Shown piece by piece: positions 1 to 8,772 of a DNA stretch of 25,077 bases (position 1 is the stretch's first letter; every line of letters begins with the position of its first letter). The notes under the pieces are model-generated. The model was not told where the DNA came from and did not search any database. It saw only the letters and a list, made by a program, of their open reading frames with translations. The DNA comes from Dysgonamonadaceae bacterium. GTDB taxonomy: Bacteria; Bacteroidota; Bacteroidia; Bacteroidales; Azobacteroidaceae. Location: contig JAITAH010000228.1 of assembly GCA_031284225.1 (NCBI GenBank), positions 1 to 25,077 of the forward strand. Direction: 5' to 3'. The position numbers and the translations under genes are program-made.

Positions 1-402
1 TCCAATGTTTCGCTCTTTATCCAGCGCGCATTGAGTCCGGCGAAAATTTCTTCCCTCAAAATTCACGAAGAAACCAAGAAAGCCGAAGTCTATCTTCGTC
101 CCGAAGAAGTGTCGCTGGCGATCGGAAAGGGTGGATTGAATATTAAGTTAGCCAGCATGTTGACCGAATACACCATCGACGTATTCCGCGATGTCGATAT
201 CGACGGCGAAGATATTTATTTGGATGAATTTACCGATGAAATCGATCAGTGGGTAATTGATGCGTTGAAAAACGCCGGTTGCTATACCGCTAAAAATGTA
301 CTTGCGCTTAGCCGCAATGAGATTATTGAAAAAACGGATTTGGAAGAAAACACGGTGGATGAAGTGCTTGCAATCCTCAACGCCGAGTTTGAAGAGGAAT
401 AA
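1..402 (+). CDS. nusA: Transcription termination/antitermination factor NusA, C-terminal part
   Basis: The reading frame is open from the first base, so this is the 3' end of a gene cut by the window edge. The first residues visible (FIQRALSPAKISS) are typical of the region between the two KH domains of NusA. The second KH domain follows, with its GxxG loop seen as IGKGGLNIKLA near codons 40-50. The protein ends with a short helical, acidic tail (EEE). NusA binds RNA polymerase and nascent RNA and modulates pausing, termination and antitermination in the cytoplasm. It lies 9 bp upstream of infB, the common bacterial order, so the two are probably co-transcribed. A TTG at 31 could be mistaken for a start, but the in-frame upstream codons are plainly NusA. 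Confidence 0.96.
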   Translation, partial: SNVSLFIQRALSPAKISSLKIHEETKKAEVYLRPEEVSLAIGKGGLNIKLASMLTEYTIDVFRDVDIDGEDIYLDEFTDEIDQWVIDALKNAGCYTAKNVLALSRNEIIEKTDLEENTVDEVLAILNAEFEEE

Positions 403-411
403 ATTAATTGT

Positions 412-3318
412 ATGGCCATAAGATTAAATAAAGTATTAAGAGATCTGAATGTAGGACTTTCGACTGCTGTCGAATTTCTGCAAAAGAAAGGGTATTCCGT
501 TGAAAAGGACACCAATGCAAAAATCAGCGACGAGGAATACGAGTTGTTGGTAAAAGAATTTAATAAGGACAAAAATCTGAAATTGGAATCCGAAAAATTC
601 AGTCAGGAGCGCCACCACAAGGAGAAAAAAGAAAGCGTAGCGGTGGAAGGTTATGAAAGTTCAAAAAAAGTAGAGGAAATAAAAACGGAAATTCCGGATG
701 ATATCCGTCCCAAGTTTGTGGTCAAAGGTAAGTTAGACCTCGACGCCCTCAATAAAAAGAAACCGGCGCCGGTTGTGGTTGAAGAAGTTGTTCCGGAAGA
801 AATTGATATTCCTGTCCAAGTCCAAGAACCTGAAGCGATTGAAGAAGCGATTGAAGAAGCGGTGGAGGAAACGGTGGAAGAAACGGTGGAGGAACCCATC
901 GAAATAATTGAACCCGAAGAACTGCCTGCGGAAGAGTTTGACGACGAAGACGACGATATGGAAGAAATCGAAGCAGAAACAGAAGTAGAGGAAAAACCGG
1001 CAGCCGTTGCAGAAGAACCCGTTGCTGACAAGGAGGAGATTTTCCGTTTATCGAAACCCCAATTGAAATCGAATATTAAAGTTACCGGTACAATTGATTT
1101 GACACAAATGAACCTTTCGACCCGTCCCAAGAAAAAGACGAAAGAAGAAAAGAAACGCGAACGGGCTGAAAAAGAAAAAGAAAAGAAAACGACAGCGCCT
1201 GCTGCCGAATTGAAAAAAGCGCCCCCTGAAACGCCCAAACCGGAGAAACACGAGAAACCCATTTTGATAAAAAAAGATGCGGATTCGGACGAAGCTAAGA
1301 AAAAGAAACGCAACCGCATCAAACGGGAACGGATCGATATTGAAAAAGGCGTTCCGGTAGGCGCTAAAGGGGATACCTTGCGGTTGAAACTGCGTAAACC
1401 TTCGTCGAAAAGCGACATCAGCGACGAGGACGTTCAAAAACAAATCAAAGAAACTTTGGCACGGTTGACCAATAAAGGTCAAAAGAAAGGCGCTAAGTAC
1501 CGGAAAGAAAAGCGGGATGCCGTTTCGCAACGCCAAAGCGAACAGTGGGAAATGCAGGCGCAGGAAAGCCGGACAATCAAGATTACGGAATTTGTTACGG
1601 CCAACGATTTGGCTAATATGATGAATGTGCCTGTCAATCAGATTATTTCGACGTTTATGAATATCGGCATTATGGTATCGATCAACCAGCGGTTAGATGC
1701 GGAAGCCATTAATATCGTAGCCGAAGAATTTGGCTTCAAAACCGAATATGTCAGCGCCGAAGTGGTAGAAGCCATTTCCGAAGAAGAAGATCGACCGGAA
1801 GATTTGGTTTCCCGCCCGCCGATTGTAACGGTGATGGGACACGTCGATCACGGAAAAACTTCCCTGCTCGATAATATACGTAATACCAACGTGATAGCCG
1901 GTGAAGCCGGAGGTATCACGCAACACATCGGGGCTTACAATGTGGAATTGCCCGACGGACGCAAGATTACTTTCCTCGATACGCCCGGACACGAGGCTTT
2001 TACCGCTATGCGCGCCCGCGGAGCCAGCGTTACCGATATGGCGATTATTATTGTCGCCGCCGACGATAACGTGATGCCGCAAACCATCGAAGCGATCAAC
2101 CATGCCTCGGCGGCGGGCGTTCCGATGATTTTTGCCATCAATAAAATTGATAAATCCGGAGCAAATCCCGAAAAAATAAAAGAAACCCTCGCCAACATGA
2201 ACTATTTGGTGGAAGATTGGGGAGGTAAATATCAATCCCAAGATATTTCTGCAAAAAAAGGTTTCGGCGTACAGGAATTGCTGGAAAAAGTGGTTCTCGA
2301 AGCCGATTTGCTGGATTTGAAAGCCAATCCGAAACGGCGAGCCATCGGTTCGGTCATCGAATCTTCGTTGGATAAAGGCCGCGGGTATGTGGTAACGATG
2401 CTGGTACAAAACGGCACCTTGCGTATGGGCGACGTGGTATTGGCCGGAACGCACTTCGGTCGGATCAAAGCCATGTTTAACGAACGGAATCAACGGATTA
2501 GCGAGGCAGGCCCGTCGGAACCGGTGCTGATTCTTGGTTTGAACGGCGCTCCTCAGGCCGGCGATACCATCCATGTAATGGAAACCGAACAGGAAGCCCG
2601 CGAAATCGCGACCAAACGCGAACAGTTGCAACGCGAACAAGGCTTGCGTACACAGAAAATATTGACTTTGGACGATATTGGCCGGCGAATCGCTATCGGC
2701 GATTTCAAACAATTGAATGTCATTGTAAAAGGCGATGTGGACGGATCGGTGGAAGCTTTATCGGATTCGCTGATTCGTCTTTCGACCGAACACATTCTGG
2801 TGAACGTAATACACAAGGGAGTAGGCCAAATTTCTGAATCGGACGTCATTCTGGCTGCCGCTTCCGACGCTATCGTGATAGGATTCCAGGTGCGTCCTTC
2901 GCAATCGGCGCGTAAATTGGCCGAAAAAGAAGGCGTAGATATCCGCTTGTATTCGATCATTTACAATGCCATCGAAGAAGTGAAATTGGCGATGGAAGGT
3001 ATGTTATCTCCGGAAATCAAAGAAGAAATTACGGGGAATGTCGAAATCCGAGAAGTGTTCAAAATCAGCAAAGTCGGTTCCGTAGCCGGTTGTATGGTGC
3101 GGGAAGGCAAAATCAAACGCGGCAACAGAATTCGCCTTATTCGTGACGGTATCGTCATTTATACCGGCGAATTAGGCTCTCTCAAACGCTTCAAAGACGA
3201 TGTGAAAGAAGTAACGCAAGGTTACGAATGTGGTTTGAATATCCACAATTTCAACGATATGAAAATAGGCGACATGGTAGAAGCCTACGAAGAAGTGGAA
3301 GTAAAACAGACATTATAA
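412..3318 (+). CDS. infB: Translation initiation factor IF-2
   Basis: This 968-residue protein is a cytoplasmic GTPase that places initiator tRNA on the 30S subunit and promotes 50S joining. The start ATG gives the usual N-terminal IF2_N domain ([15 protein letters not shown], residues 1-50). A long, low-complexity region rich in Glu, Lys and Pro follows (about 70-380), then a second IF2_N domain (about 387-445). The G domain shows GHVDHGKT (476-483), [15 protein letters not shown] (523-527) and NKID (577-580). The C-terminal domains II-IV complete the protein. The length is normal for Bacteroidales, where the linker is long and variable. All GTPase motifs are intact and the gene appears functional. 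It follows nusA by 9 bp. Confidence 0.98.
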   Translation: MAIRLNKVLRDLNVGLSTAVEFLQKKGYSVEKDTNAKISDEEYELLVKEFNKDKNLKLESEKFSQERHHKEKKESVAVEGYESSKKVEEIKTEIPDDIRPKFVVKGKLDLDALNKKKPAPVVVEEVVPEEIDIPVQVQEPEAIEEAIEEAVEETVEETVEEPIEIIEPEELPAEEFDDEDDDMEEIEAETEVEEKPAAVAEEPVADKEEIFRLSKPQLKSNIKVTGTIDLTQMNLSTRPKKKTKEEKKRERAEKEKEKKTTAPAAELKKAPPETPKPEKHEKPILIKKDADSDEAKKKKRNRIKRERIDIEKGVPVGAKGDTLRLKLRKPSSKSDISDEDVQKQIKETLARLTNKGQKKGAKYRKEKRDAVSQRQSEQWEMQAQESRTIKITEFVTANDLANMMNVPVNQIISTFMNIGIMVSINQRLDAEAINIVAEEFGFKTEYVSAEVVEAISEEEDRPEDLVSRPPIVTVMGHVDHGKTSLLDNIRNTNVIAGEAGGITQHIGAYNVELPDGRKITFLDTPGHEAFTAMRARGASVTDMAIIIVAADDNVMPQTIEAINHASAAGVPMIFAINKIDKSGANPEKIKETLANMNYLVEDWGGKYQSQDISAKKGFGVQELLEKVVLEADLLDLKANPKRRAIGSVIESSLDKGRGYVVTMLVQNGTLRMGDVVLAGTHFGRIKAMFNERNQRISEAGPSEPVLILGLNGAPQAGDTIHVMETEQEAREIATKREQLQREQGLRTQKILTLDDIGRRIAIGDFKQLNVIVKGDVDGSVEALSDSLIRLSTEHILVNVIHKGVGQISESDVILAAASDAIVIGFQVRPSQSARKLAEKEGVDIRLYSIIYNAIEEVKLAMEGMLSPEIKEEITGNVEIREVFKISKVGSVAGCMVREGKIKRGNRIRLIRDGIVIYTGELGSLKRFKDDVKEVTQGYECGLNIHNFNDMKIGDMVEAYEEVEVKQTL
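832..893 (+). repeat. Short in-frame repeat inside infB
   Basis: Degenerate 12-bp units (GAAGCGATTGAA and GAAACGGTGGAA types) code for repeated [12 protein letters not shown] tetrapeptides in the acidic linker of IF-2. The period is a multiple of three, so copy-number change would keep the frame. This is typical slippage-prone linker sequence. Confidence 0.7.
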
Positions 3319-3426
3319 AAACCGAATTTTCCTTAGTAAAAAGAAAATTACGTATGAATGGAGGGGAACGGTCAGTTTGTATATAGAAAATTTACAGTGA
3401 AAAGGATAATATTTGGAAAAAAGTAA

Positions 3427-3434
3427 TAATTTTG
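3427..3434 (+). promoter_or_regulatory. Possible Bacteroides-type -7 box upstream of cvpA-like gene
   Basis: TAATTTTG matches the TAnnTTTG -7 consensus of Bacteroidota sigma-ABfr promoters and lies about 110 bp before the CvpA-like start. I see no TTTG -33 box at the usual 19-21 bp spacing, so the call is weak. The rest of the 225-bp gap (3319-3543) is AT-rich. It holds a weak 7-bp stem (AATTTTC/GAAAATT, about 3326-3351) that could help end infB transcripts. Confidence 0.35.
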
Positions 3435-3543
3435 CATCGTAAAAAACTTTTCAGAAAGAGAAATTTATTGCTCGTTCGAAAAGAAAATACAAGTAAAGTC
3501 GTTTAATAATATCCTGATTTTTATCCAATAAAAGTAAATTAAT

Positions 3544-4038
3544 ATGAACTGGTTAGATTTAGTAATCGTCGTTTGCCTCCTAATAGGACTCATCAAAGGC
3601 TTGTTCGACGGATTGATTAAGCAGGTTGTTTCGCTGGCCGCCCTGATTCTTGCCGTCGTTTTTGCAGGGCAAATATCCGTTCCTGTTCGGAATTTTCTGT
3701 TACAGCACGTTACCGGCAATTCGGTTTCGCCGCAAATTATTGCTGCGCTGTGCTACATAATCGCGTTTGTACTGATTATTTTAGCGATTTATCTTTTGGG
3801 AAAAATAGTCGATTTCGCTATTAAATTAACGCCGGCCAAACCCTTGAATCTTTTGCTGGGAGGCTTGTTCGGCGTCTTTATCTGGGCGCTTTCGTTGAGT
3901 ATCCTGTTTAATTTATTTGCAATTTTCGATTCCTCTTCAACCATTTTGCCGAAGCAGGCGCAGGAAAAATCGAAGTTATATGGTCCGGTAAAAACGATAT
4001 TGCCGGCGGTTACTCCGGTTTGGAAACGTTTGTTTTAG
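3544..4038 (+). CDS. CvpA family inner-membrane protein
   Basis: This 164-residue protein has four hydrophobic stretches (about 4-20, 28-46, 63-88, 100-122). The start MNWLDLVIVVCLLIGLIKGLFDGLIKQ matches the CvpA (colicin V production) family in pattern: a short first helix, then a G-rich turn. Family members are small inner-membrane proteins linked to colicin V production and to envelope stress or bile resistance; the molecular role is unclear. Length is normal. It stands alone between infB and the LolA-like gene, 24 bp before the latter, and could share its transcript. The link with the peptide-export locus 10 kb away is by name only; I infer no functional connection. Confidence 0.85.
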   Translation: MNWLDLVIVVCLLIGLIKGLFDGLIKQVVSLAALILAVVFAGQISVPVRNFLLQHVTGNSVSPQIIAALCYIIAFVLIILAIYLLGKIVDFAIKLTPAKPLNLLLGGLFGVFIWALSLSILFNLFAIFDSSSTILPKQAQEKSKLYGPVKTILPAVTPVWKRLF

Positions 4039-4062
4039 CTCTTTTTATCAAATAATTGCGCA

Positions 4063-4812
4063 ATGAAACCATTCATTATTATTCTGTTTTTGCTATGGAA
4101 CGCCTCCGCCATACAAGCCCAAGATTTAACCGCTACGGAAATCGTTCAACGGGCGGATGAAAACAATCGCGGAAAAAGTTTGTATTCCGAAATCAAAATG
4201 ACGATCATTCGTCCGACTTGGACACGCGAAATCGGCCTCAAATCCTGGTCGAAAGGCGACGACTATTTGCTGGCGCTGATTACCGCGCCGGCCAAAGAAA
4301 AGGGACAAGCGTTCCTGAAACGGCAAAAAGACCTTTGGAATTGGCAACCGGCCATCGGACGCATGATAAAAATGGCGTCGTCCGTCATGGGACAATCGTG
4401 GATGGGCAGCGATTTTACCAACGACGACATGGTGCGGCAATCGTCGTCCGTGAACGATTATACCCACTCGTTGGAAAAAACGGAAAAAGTGCGCGAATTT
4501 GATTGCTATAAAATCATACTGATTCCCAAGGAAAATGCCGCCGTGGTTTGGGGAAAAGTAGTGATGTGGATTTCTAAAACCCATTTTATCGAAGTAAAAA
4601 CGGAATTTTATGATGAAGACAACGAACTGATTCATACGTTCAACAGCTACGACGTTCGCCAATACGGCAAACGCCAATTGCCTTCGCGAATGGAAGTCGT
4701 ACCGGCTGATAAACCCAACCAGAAAACCGTAATGACGGTACTGAAATACGATTTCGATTTAGCGATAGACGAGAGTTTCTTTTCGCAGCAGAATATGAAA
4801 AAAGTGAAGTAG
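4063..4812 (+). CDS. Outer-membrane lipoprotein-sorting protein (LolA-like)
   Basis: This 249-residue protein has a signal peptide (MKPFIIILFLLWNASAIQAQ), so it is exported to the periplasm. The mature part resembles the LolA-like domain proteins annotated 'outer membrane lipoprotein-sorting protein': an early A-x-E-I-V-x-R-A-D segment and long antiparallel strands such as TREIGLKSWSKGDDYLLALI. In many bacteria this family sits beside FtsX-type permeases and a LolD-type ATPase, as here (5463-9459), and probably carries a lipidic or hydrophobic cargo from the inner membrane. It is not the housekeeping LolA. Its TAG stop codon is the first triplet of the left heptamer array, so the array begins exactly where the gene ends. 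Confidence 0.8.
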   Translation: MKPFIIILFLLWNASAIQAQDLTATEIVQRADENNRGKSLYSEIKMTIIRPTWTREIGLKSWSKGDDYLLALITAPAKEKGQAFLKRQKDLWNWQPAIGRMIKMASSVMGQSWMGSDFTNDDMVRQSSSVNDYTHSLEKTEKVREFDCYKIILIPKENAAVVWGKVVMWISKTHFIEVKTEFYDEDNELIHTFNSYDVRQYGKRQLPSRMEVVPADKPNQKTVMTVLKYDFDLAIDESFFSQQNMKKVK

Positions 4813-4893
4813 GGGTTAGGGGTTAGAGTTTAGAGATTAGAGTGTAGAGTTTAGAGATTAGGGTGTAGAGATTGGAGATTAGAGTGTAGGGAT
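4810..4893 (+). repeat. Heptamer array, left arm (12 units, TAGRGDK type)
   Basis: Twelve uninterrupted 7-bp units run in register: TAGGGGT, TAGGGGT, TAGAGTT, TAGAGAT, TAGAGTG, TAGAGTT, TAGAGAT, TAGGGTG, TAGAGAT, TGGAGAT, TAGAGTG, TAGGGAT. The array starts with the stop codon of the LolA-like gene and ends 13 bp before the four-helix-bundle start. Read on the other strand, the units are the same CTAnnnT family as the right arm, so the two arrays are inverted with respect to each other. Confidence 0.93.
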
Positions 4894-4906
4894 TTAGAAG
4901 GATTTT

Positions 4907-5275
4907 ATGGAAAAAGAAAATACGGCAAGAAACAAGAGTAAAAGATTCGCAGTAAGAATCGTGAATCTTTATAAATTCCTTTGCGAGGAAAAAAAGGAAT
5001 TTGTGTTATCGAAGCAATTGTTGCGATGTGGTACGAGTATCGGTGCAAATTTGGCTGAAGCCGAATATGGAATTAGTACAAAAGACTTTTTATCCAAAGT
5101 TTATATCTCATTAAAAGAATGTGCCGAAACCGTCTATTGGTTGGAATTGTTGTTTGAAACAAAATATATTAACGATTCGGAATACCATTCGATAAATGAC
5201 GAGGCTCTGGAATTGTTGAAAATATTAAAAGCGACAACAAAAACCGTTTCCCAAAAACTAAACTCTACCCTCTAA
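4907..5275 (+). CDS. Four-helix-bundle protein, S23/23S rRNA intervening-sequence family
   Basis: This 122-residue, mostly helical protein carries the family hallmark around residues 40-52 (RCGTSIGANLAEA). S23-like proteins were first found in intervening sequences of 23S rRNA; related proteins (Avd) act with reverse transcriptases in diversity-generating retroelements. Solitary copies are common in Bacteroidota, and their function is unknown. No reverse transcriptase or variable repeat is near this one. The gene sits in the middle of an envelope-export operon and is bordered by inverted 7-bp repeat arrays. Its last codons (N-S-T-L-stop) are read from the right array. I infer that gene and arrays form one unit acquired between the LolA-like and permease genes. 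Confidence 0.85.
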   Translation: MEKENTARNKSKRFAVRIVNLYKFLCEEKKEFVLSKQLLRCGTSIGANLAEAEYGISTKDFLSKVYISLKECAETVYWLELLFETKYINDSEYHSINDEALELLKILKATTKTVSQKLNSTL

Positions 5276-5460
5276 ACTCTACCCTCTAACATCTACACTC
5301 TAACATCTAATATCTACCCTCTAATATCTACCCTCTAATATCTACCCTCTAATATCTACCCTCTAATATCTACCCTCTAATATCTACACTCTAATATCTA
5401 ATATCTACACTCTAACATCTACACTCTAATATCTAATATCTAAACTCTAACATCTACACT
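5258..5460 (+). repeat. Heptamer array, right arm (29 units, CTAnnnT type)
   Basis: Twenty-nine uninterrupted 7-bp units run in perfect register (203 bp). The unit types are CTAAACT, CTACCCT, CTAACAT, CTACACT and CTAATAT. A higher-order 14-bp unit, CTAATAT plus CTACCCT, repeats in the middle. The array begins inside the coding end of the four-helix-bundle gene, provides its stop codon, and ends 2 bp before the ATG of the first permease. That permease therefore has a leader made wholly of repeat DNA. The orientation is opposite to the left arm at 4810-4893, so the arms could pair. Confidence 0.95.
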
Positions 5461-5462
5461 TT

Positions 5463-6671
5463 ATGATAAAATTAAGCTGGCGAAGTGTCTGGAGAAATAA
5501 GCGTCGCGCGTCGATTACCCTGGCGTCGGTCTTTTTTGCTGTGTTTTTTTGCACGCTGACATCGTCTTTTTCCGGAGGCGTCTGGGATAAAATGATTGAG
5601 AATACGCTCCGGACGCAAACCGGCCATATCCAGATTCATGGGAAAGGATATTGGGAAGATAAAATTACCGATCATTTTATGACGATGGATGCGGAAACGC
5701 TGGCGCGTTTGGAAACGATTGAAAATATCGAAAACGTATCGCCCCGCGTGGAAACGTTTGCCATGGCTTCGTTCGGGTTGAGCAGCAAAGGAATTGCCAT
5801 AATCGGCGTGTCGCCCCGGCAGGAAGCGGCTAAATCCAATTTGCCGGTTCGTTTAATAAAAGGTCAATATTTGTCGGAAAAAGACGGCGGCGTCCTGATT
5901 GGTCAAGGACTGAGCCGTTACCTGAAAGCGGACGTTGGCGATACGTTGGCGCTCATCGGACAAGGATATCATGGGGCAAGCGCCGTGGGATTGTTTCCTG
6001 TTCGCGGCATTTTACGCTTGATGTTTAGCGAGATGGACAACGGAATGGCCTACATCGCTTTGCCAGCCGCGCAACAATTCATCGACATGCCCGACGGTTA
6101 CAGCGGTATCTTGATCTCCGTAAAAAACAACAACCAATTAGACGAAACCCTGCAAGCGGTCGAAAAAACAGTCGATACCCAACAGTTAGATGTTTACCCC
6201 TGGCGCTTTACCATGGAACGGTTGCTGCAAACCTCCCAGTCGGACAAAGCTTTCACCTATGTAATTCTGTTTGTGCTTTATTTGATTGTCGGTTTCGGCA
6301 TTTTAGGTACCGTCATCATGTTGACCAACGAACGCAAACGGGAATTTGCAATGATGATTTCGTTGGGGATGCAACGGACGCGTCTGGCTGCCATCGTAGC
6401 GCTGGAACTGGGAATGATGACGTTTTCCGGAGTGATTCTGGCAATATTGGCAGGTTTTGCGATTACCCATTGGTATGCCTTGCATCCGATTAGGCTTGCC
6501 GGCGAAATGGCGGAAATGTACGCTACTTACGGCATGGAACCGGTAATGCCTACATCCACAGCGCCCGCTCTTTTTGTAAGCCCCGTCGTCATCGTACTTT
6601 TATTGACTGCATTGGCGGCTATTTATCCGGTAACGAAAATTATGAAATTGAAAATAATGGACAAGCCATGA
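5463..6671 (+). CDS. FtsX/LolCE-type ABC transporter permease (first)
   Basis: This 402-residue inner-membrane protein has the topology of the FtsX/MacB/LolCE permeases: a cytoplasmic start rich in W-R-S-V-W-R-N-K-R-R, TM1 (about 16-38), a large periplasmic domain (about 39-265), then three C-terminal TM segments (about 267-290, 310-335, 370-392). It ends at a short basic tail (TKIMKLKIMDKP). It overlaps the next permease by 4 bp (ATGA), so the two are translationally coupled and probably pair as a heterodimer. With the ATPase at 8773 it would form a complete exporter or lipid/lipoprotein extractor. The start lies 2 bp after the heptamer array; no other initiation signal is visible. Confidence 0.88.
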   Translation: MIKLSWRSVWRNKRRASITLASVFFAVFFCTLTSSFSGGVWDKMIENTLRTQTGHIQIHGKGYWEDKITDHFMTMDAETLARLETIENIENVSPRVETFAMASFGLSSKGIAIIGVSPRQEAAKSNLPVRLIKGQYLSEKDGGVLIGQGLSRYLKADVGDTLALIGQGYHGASAVGLFPVRGILRLMFSEMDNGMAYIALPAAQQFIDMPDGYSGILISVKNNNQLDETLQAVEKTVDTQQLDVYPWRFTMERLLQTSQSDKAFTYVILFVLYLIVGFGILGTVIMLTNERKREFAMMISLGMQRTRLAAIVALELGMMTFSGVILAILAGFAITHWYALHPIRLAGEMAEMYATYGMEPVMPTSTAPALFVSPVVIVLLLTALAAIYPVTKIMKLKIMDKP

Positions 6672-7897
6672 ATACAATAATTACCCGTTTGGCGTGGAAA
6701 AATATCTGGCGGAACAAAGTCCGCAGCGGCGTTATTCTCGGCGCTATTGCTTTGGGATTGTTTTCAGGAACTTATATTGATGCATTTATGAACGGCTGGA
6801 TAGTCGGTACGGTCAACCGCGACGTGGATACCCATTTGGCGCACATACAAATACATGATACGGCTTTCCTGGCCAATGCCGATATAAACGCTTTTTTCCT
6901 TCGGCCGGCGGTTTCGGAAAAAATCGAAGCGTCCGGATTACCGGTTTCGGTTTCATACCGGTTGATTTTACAGGGAATGTTGGCTTCGGCCAACAATGCG
7001 GTCGGTGTAACGGTCAAAGGCGTTTTCCCGGAGGAAGAAAAAGCGGTTTCGTCGATTGGAAAGGAAATCCCGGATACTTTGGGCGTTTTCTTTCCGGACA
7101 ATGCCCGGACGCCGGTGGTCGTCAGTAAAAAAATTGCCGAAAAACTGAAAGTAAAACTGAAATCGAAAATTGTTTTTACGTTTCAGGATGTACGGGGCGA
7201 AATGCAAAGTCTGGCTTTCCGGGTCTGCGGTATTTACAAAACCACAAATGGCGCGTTCGACGAAGGGACTATTTTTGTTCGCTACGATGATATTTTCCCC
7301 TATACCGGTTTGCCCGAAAGCGCCGTTCACGAAGCCGGTATCAAAACGGCCGATTTGGAAGCCTGTGAAACGATCGCTCCTCAACTGAAAAACCTGTTTC
7401 CCGGCATGAGCGTTCGCGATTGGATCGAAATCAATCCGATGCTTTCGATGCTTTTGGCTTGGATGGATTTTTTCGGAATCATTATTATCGGCATTTTCCT
7501 GTTGGCGCTCTCGTTTGGAATTATCAATACCATGTTGATGGCGGTATTGGAGCGCACGCGCGAACTGGGGATGCTCGGCGCTATCGGTATGACGAAAGGA
7601 CGGCTTTTCCGGATGATTATGCAGGAAACCGTTTTCCTCACCGTATTAGGAAGCCTTGTCGGCATAGCGCTGGCCGCGTTGGTCATACTTCCCTCCATGA
7701 AAAGCGGAATCGACCTGAGTTTCCTGATGGAAGACCAGTTTGAAGATTACGGGTTTGGTTCCGTCGTTTATCCGGTCATGAACGTTGCCCTGTTTGCAGA
7801 GATTGTCGCGATGGTCGTTCTGGCGGGGATTCTTTCCGCCATTTACCCGGCAATGAAGGCCTTAAAACTTAAACCGCTGGAAGCGATAAGGGAATAA
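6668..7897 (+). CDS. FtsX/LolCE-type ABC transporter permease (second)
   Basis: This 409-residue protein is related in layout to its upstream partner: a basic N-terminal stretch (LAWKNIWRNKVRSG), TM1 (about 18-38), a periplasmic domain, three C-terminal TM segments (about 268-292, 318-342, 376-398) and the tail A-I-Y-P-A-M-K-A-L-K-L-K-P-L-E-A, typical of FtsX/MacB-family permeases. The segment N-T-M-L-M-A-V-L-E-R-T-R-E-L-G-M-L is the coupling-helix region common in this family and contacts the ATPase. The 4-bp overlap with the first permease indicates coupling. The ATPase gene follows only after a TerC gene. Confidence 0.88.
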   Translation: MNTIITRLAWKNIWRNKVRSGVILGAIALGLFSGTYIDAFMNGWIVGTVNRDVDTHLAHIQIHDTAFLANADINAFFLRPAVSEKIEASGLPVSVSYRLILQGMLASANNAVGVTVKGVFPEEEKAVSSIGKEIPDTLGVFFPDNARTPVVVSKKIAEKLKVKLKSKIVFTFQDVRGEMQSLAFRVCGIYKTTNGAFDEGTIFVRYDDIFPYTGLPESAVHEAGIKTADLEACETIAPQLKNLFPGMSVRDWIEINPMLSMLLAWMDFFGIIIIGIFLLALSFGIINTMLMAVLERTRELGMLGAIGMTKGRLFRMIMQETVFLTVLGSLVGIALAALVILPSMKSGIDLSFLMEDQFEDYGFGSVVYPVMNVALFAEIVAMVVLAGILSAIYPAMKALKLKPLEAIRE

Positions 7898-7978
7898 GCG
7901 GCGAAAAGTTGTTATTGACAATAGAAAGTTTAAATAAAAAACTTCAACAGAATAATAAATACAAACAAAAATAAAAAC

Positions 7979-8755
7979 ATGCAACACCTTTTTCTCAACC
8001 CCGACGCCTGGATGGCGTTTTTGACGCTGGTCTTTCTGGAAGTAGTACTGGGAATCGACAACATCATTTTCCTGTCGATTATGTCGAACAAAGCGCCGAA
8101 AGCCTTGCAGGCAAAAGTGCGCAATGTCGGCTTGCTGCTGGCGATGTTGGGGCGCATCGCCCTGCTGTTCGGCGTGTCGCTGCTGATCCGGCTGACAAAA
8201 CCTCTGTTCACGGTCGAAGGCGAATGGATGTCGTTTACCGTCAACGGGCAGAGCATCATTATCTTGCTGGGCGGACTGTTTCTGATCTACAAAAGCGTCG
8301 GCGAGATACACCACAAACTGGAAGCGAAAGACGACGCGCCCGCCGTGCGAACAAAAGCAGGAAGTATAGCCAGGATTATCACGCAAATCTTTCTGCTCGA
8401 CCTGGTGTTTTCCATCGACAGCGTGCTGACGGCTATTGGTATGGTCAGTTTCAACGAATTCGGGTATGCCGGAGCGATGGCCATCATGATAACGGCCATT
8501 GTGGTAACGGTGCTGATCATGCTGTTTTTCTCGTCGCCGGTCAGCCGGTTTGTCAACAACCACCCGACGGTGCAGATGCTGGCATTGTCGTTTCTGATAC
8601 TCATCGGCGTAACCTTGCTTGTGGAAGCGGGACATCTGGCGCACCTGACCGTTTTGGGAAATCCCGTCGGCGAAATACCCAAAGGGTACATCTATTTTGC
8701 CATCCTGTTCTCGCTGGGTGTGGAAACGTTGAACCTGAAAATGAAAAAGAAATAA
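7979..8755 (+). CDS. TerC family integral membrane protein
   Basis: This 258-residue protein has about seven TM helices. It carries the two acidic TM motifs of the TerC family: E-V-V-L-G-I-D-N-I near residues 21-29 and F-S-I-D-S-V-L-T-A near residues 144-152. TerC proteins were named from tellurite resistance; related members are linked to manganese export and metal loading of exported proteins. Length is normal. The gene lies between the second permease (81 bp upstream) and the ATPase (17 bp downstream) of a presumed single ABC system, which is an unusual place. It may have been inserted there, or it may serve the same envelope process. Confidence 0.9.
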   Translation: MQHLFLNPDAWMAFLTLVFLEVVLGIDNIIFLSIMSNKAPKALQAKVRNVGLLLAMLGRIALLFGVSLLIRLTKPLFTVEGEWMSFTVNGQSIIILLGGLFLIYKSVGEIHHKLEAKDDAPAVRTKAGSIARIITQIFLLDLVFSIDSVLTAIGMVSFNEFGYAGAMAIMITAIVVTVLIMLFFSSPVSRFVNNHPTVQMLALSFLILIGVTLLVEAGHLAHLTVLGNPVGEIPKGYIYFAILFSLGVETLNLKMKKK

Positions 8756-8772
8756 TAAGCGAAACATAAGAG

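Noticed and set aside
651..1418. Long antisense ORF rich in Ser over infB
   Set aside because: It is the complement of the Glu/Lys-rich IF-2 linker; GAA/GAG codons read as TTC/CTC and avoid stops. No family character.
3544..4038. CvpA-like gene as part of the peptide-export system
   Set aside because: It lies 10 kb away next to infB, and the family is widespread in genomes without bacteriocins; the name is the only link.
4907..5275. Diversity-generating retroelement based on the Avd-like protein
   Set aside because: No reverse transcriptase, template repeat or variable repeat is present in the surrounding sequence.
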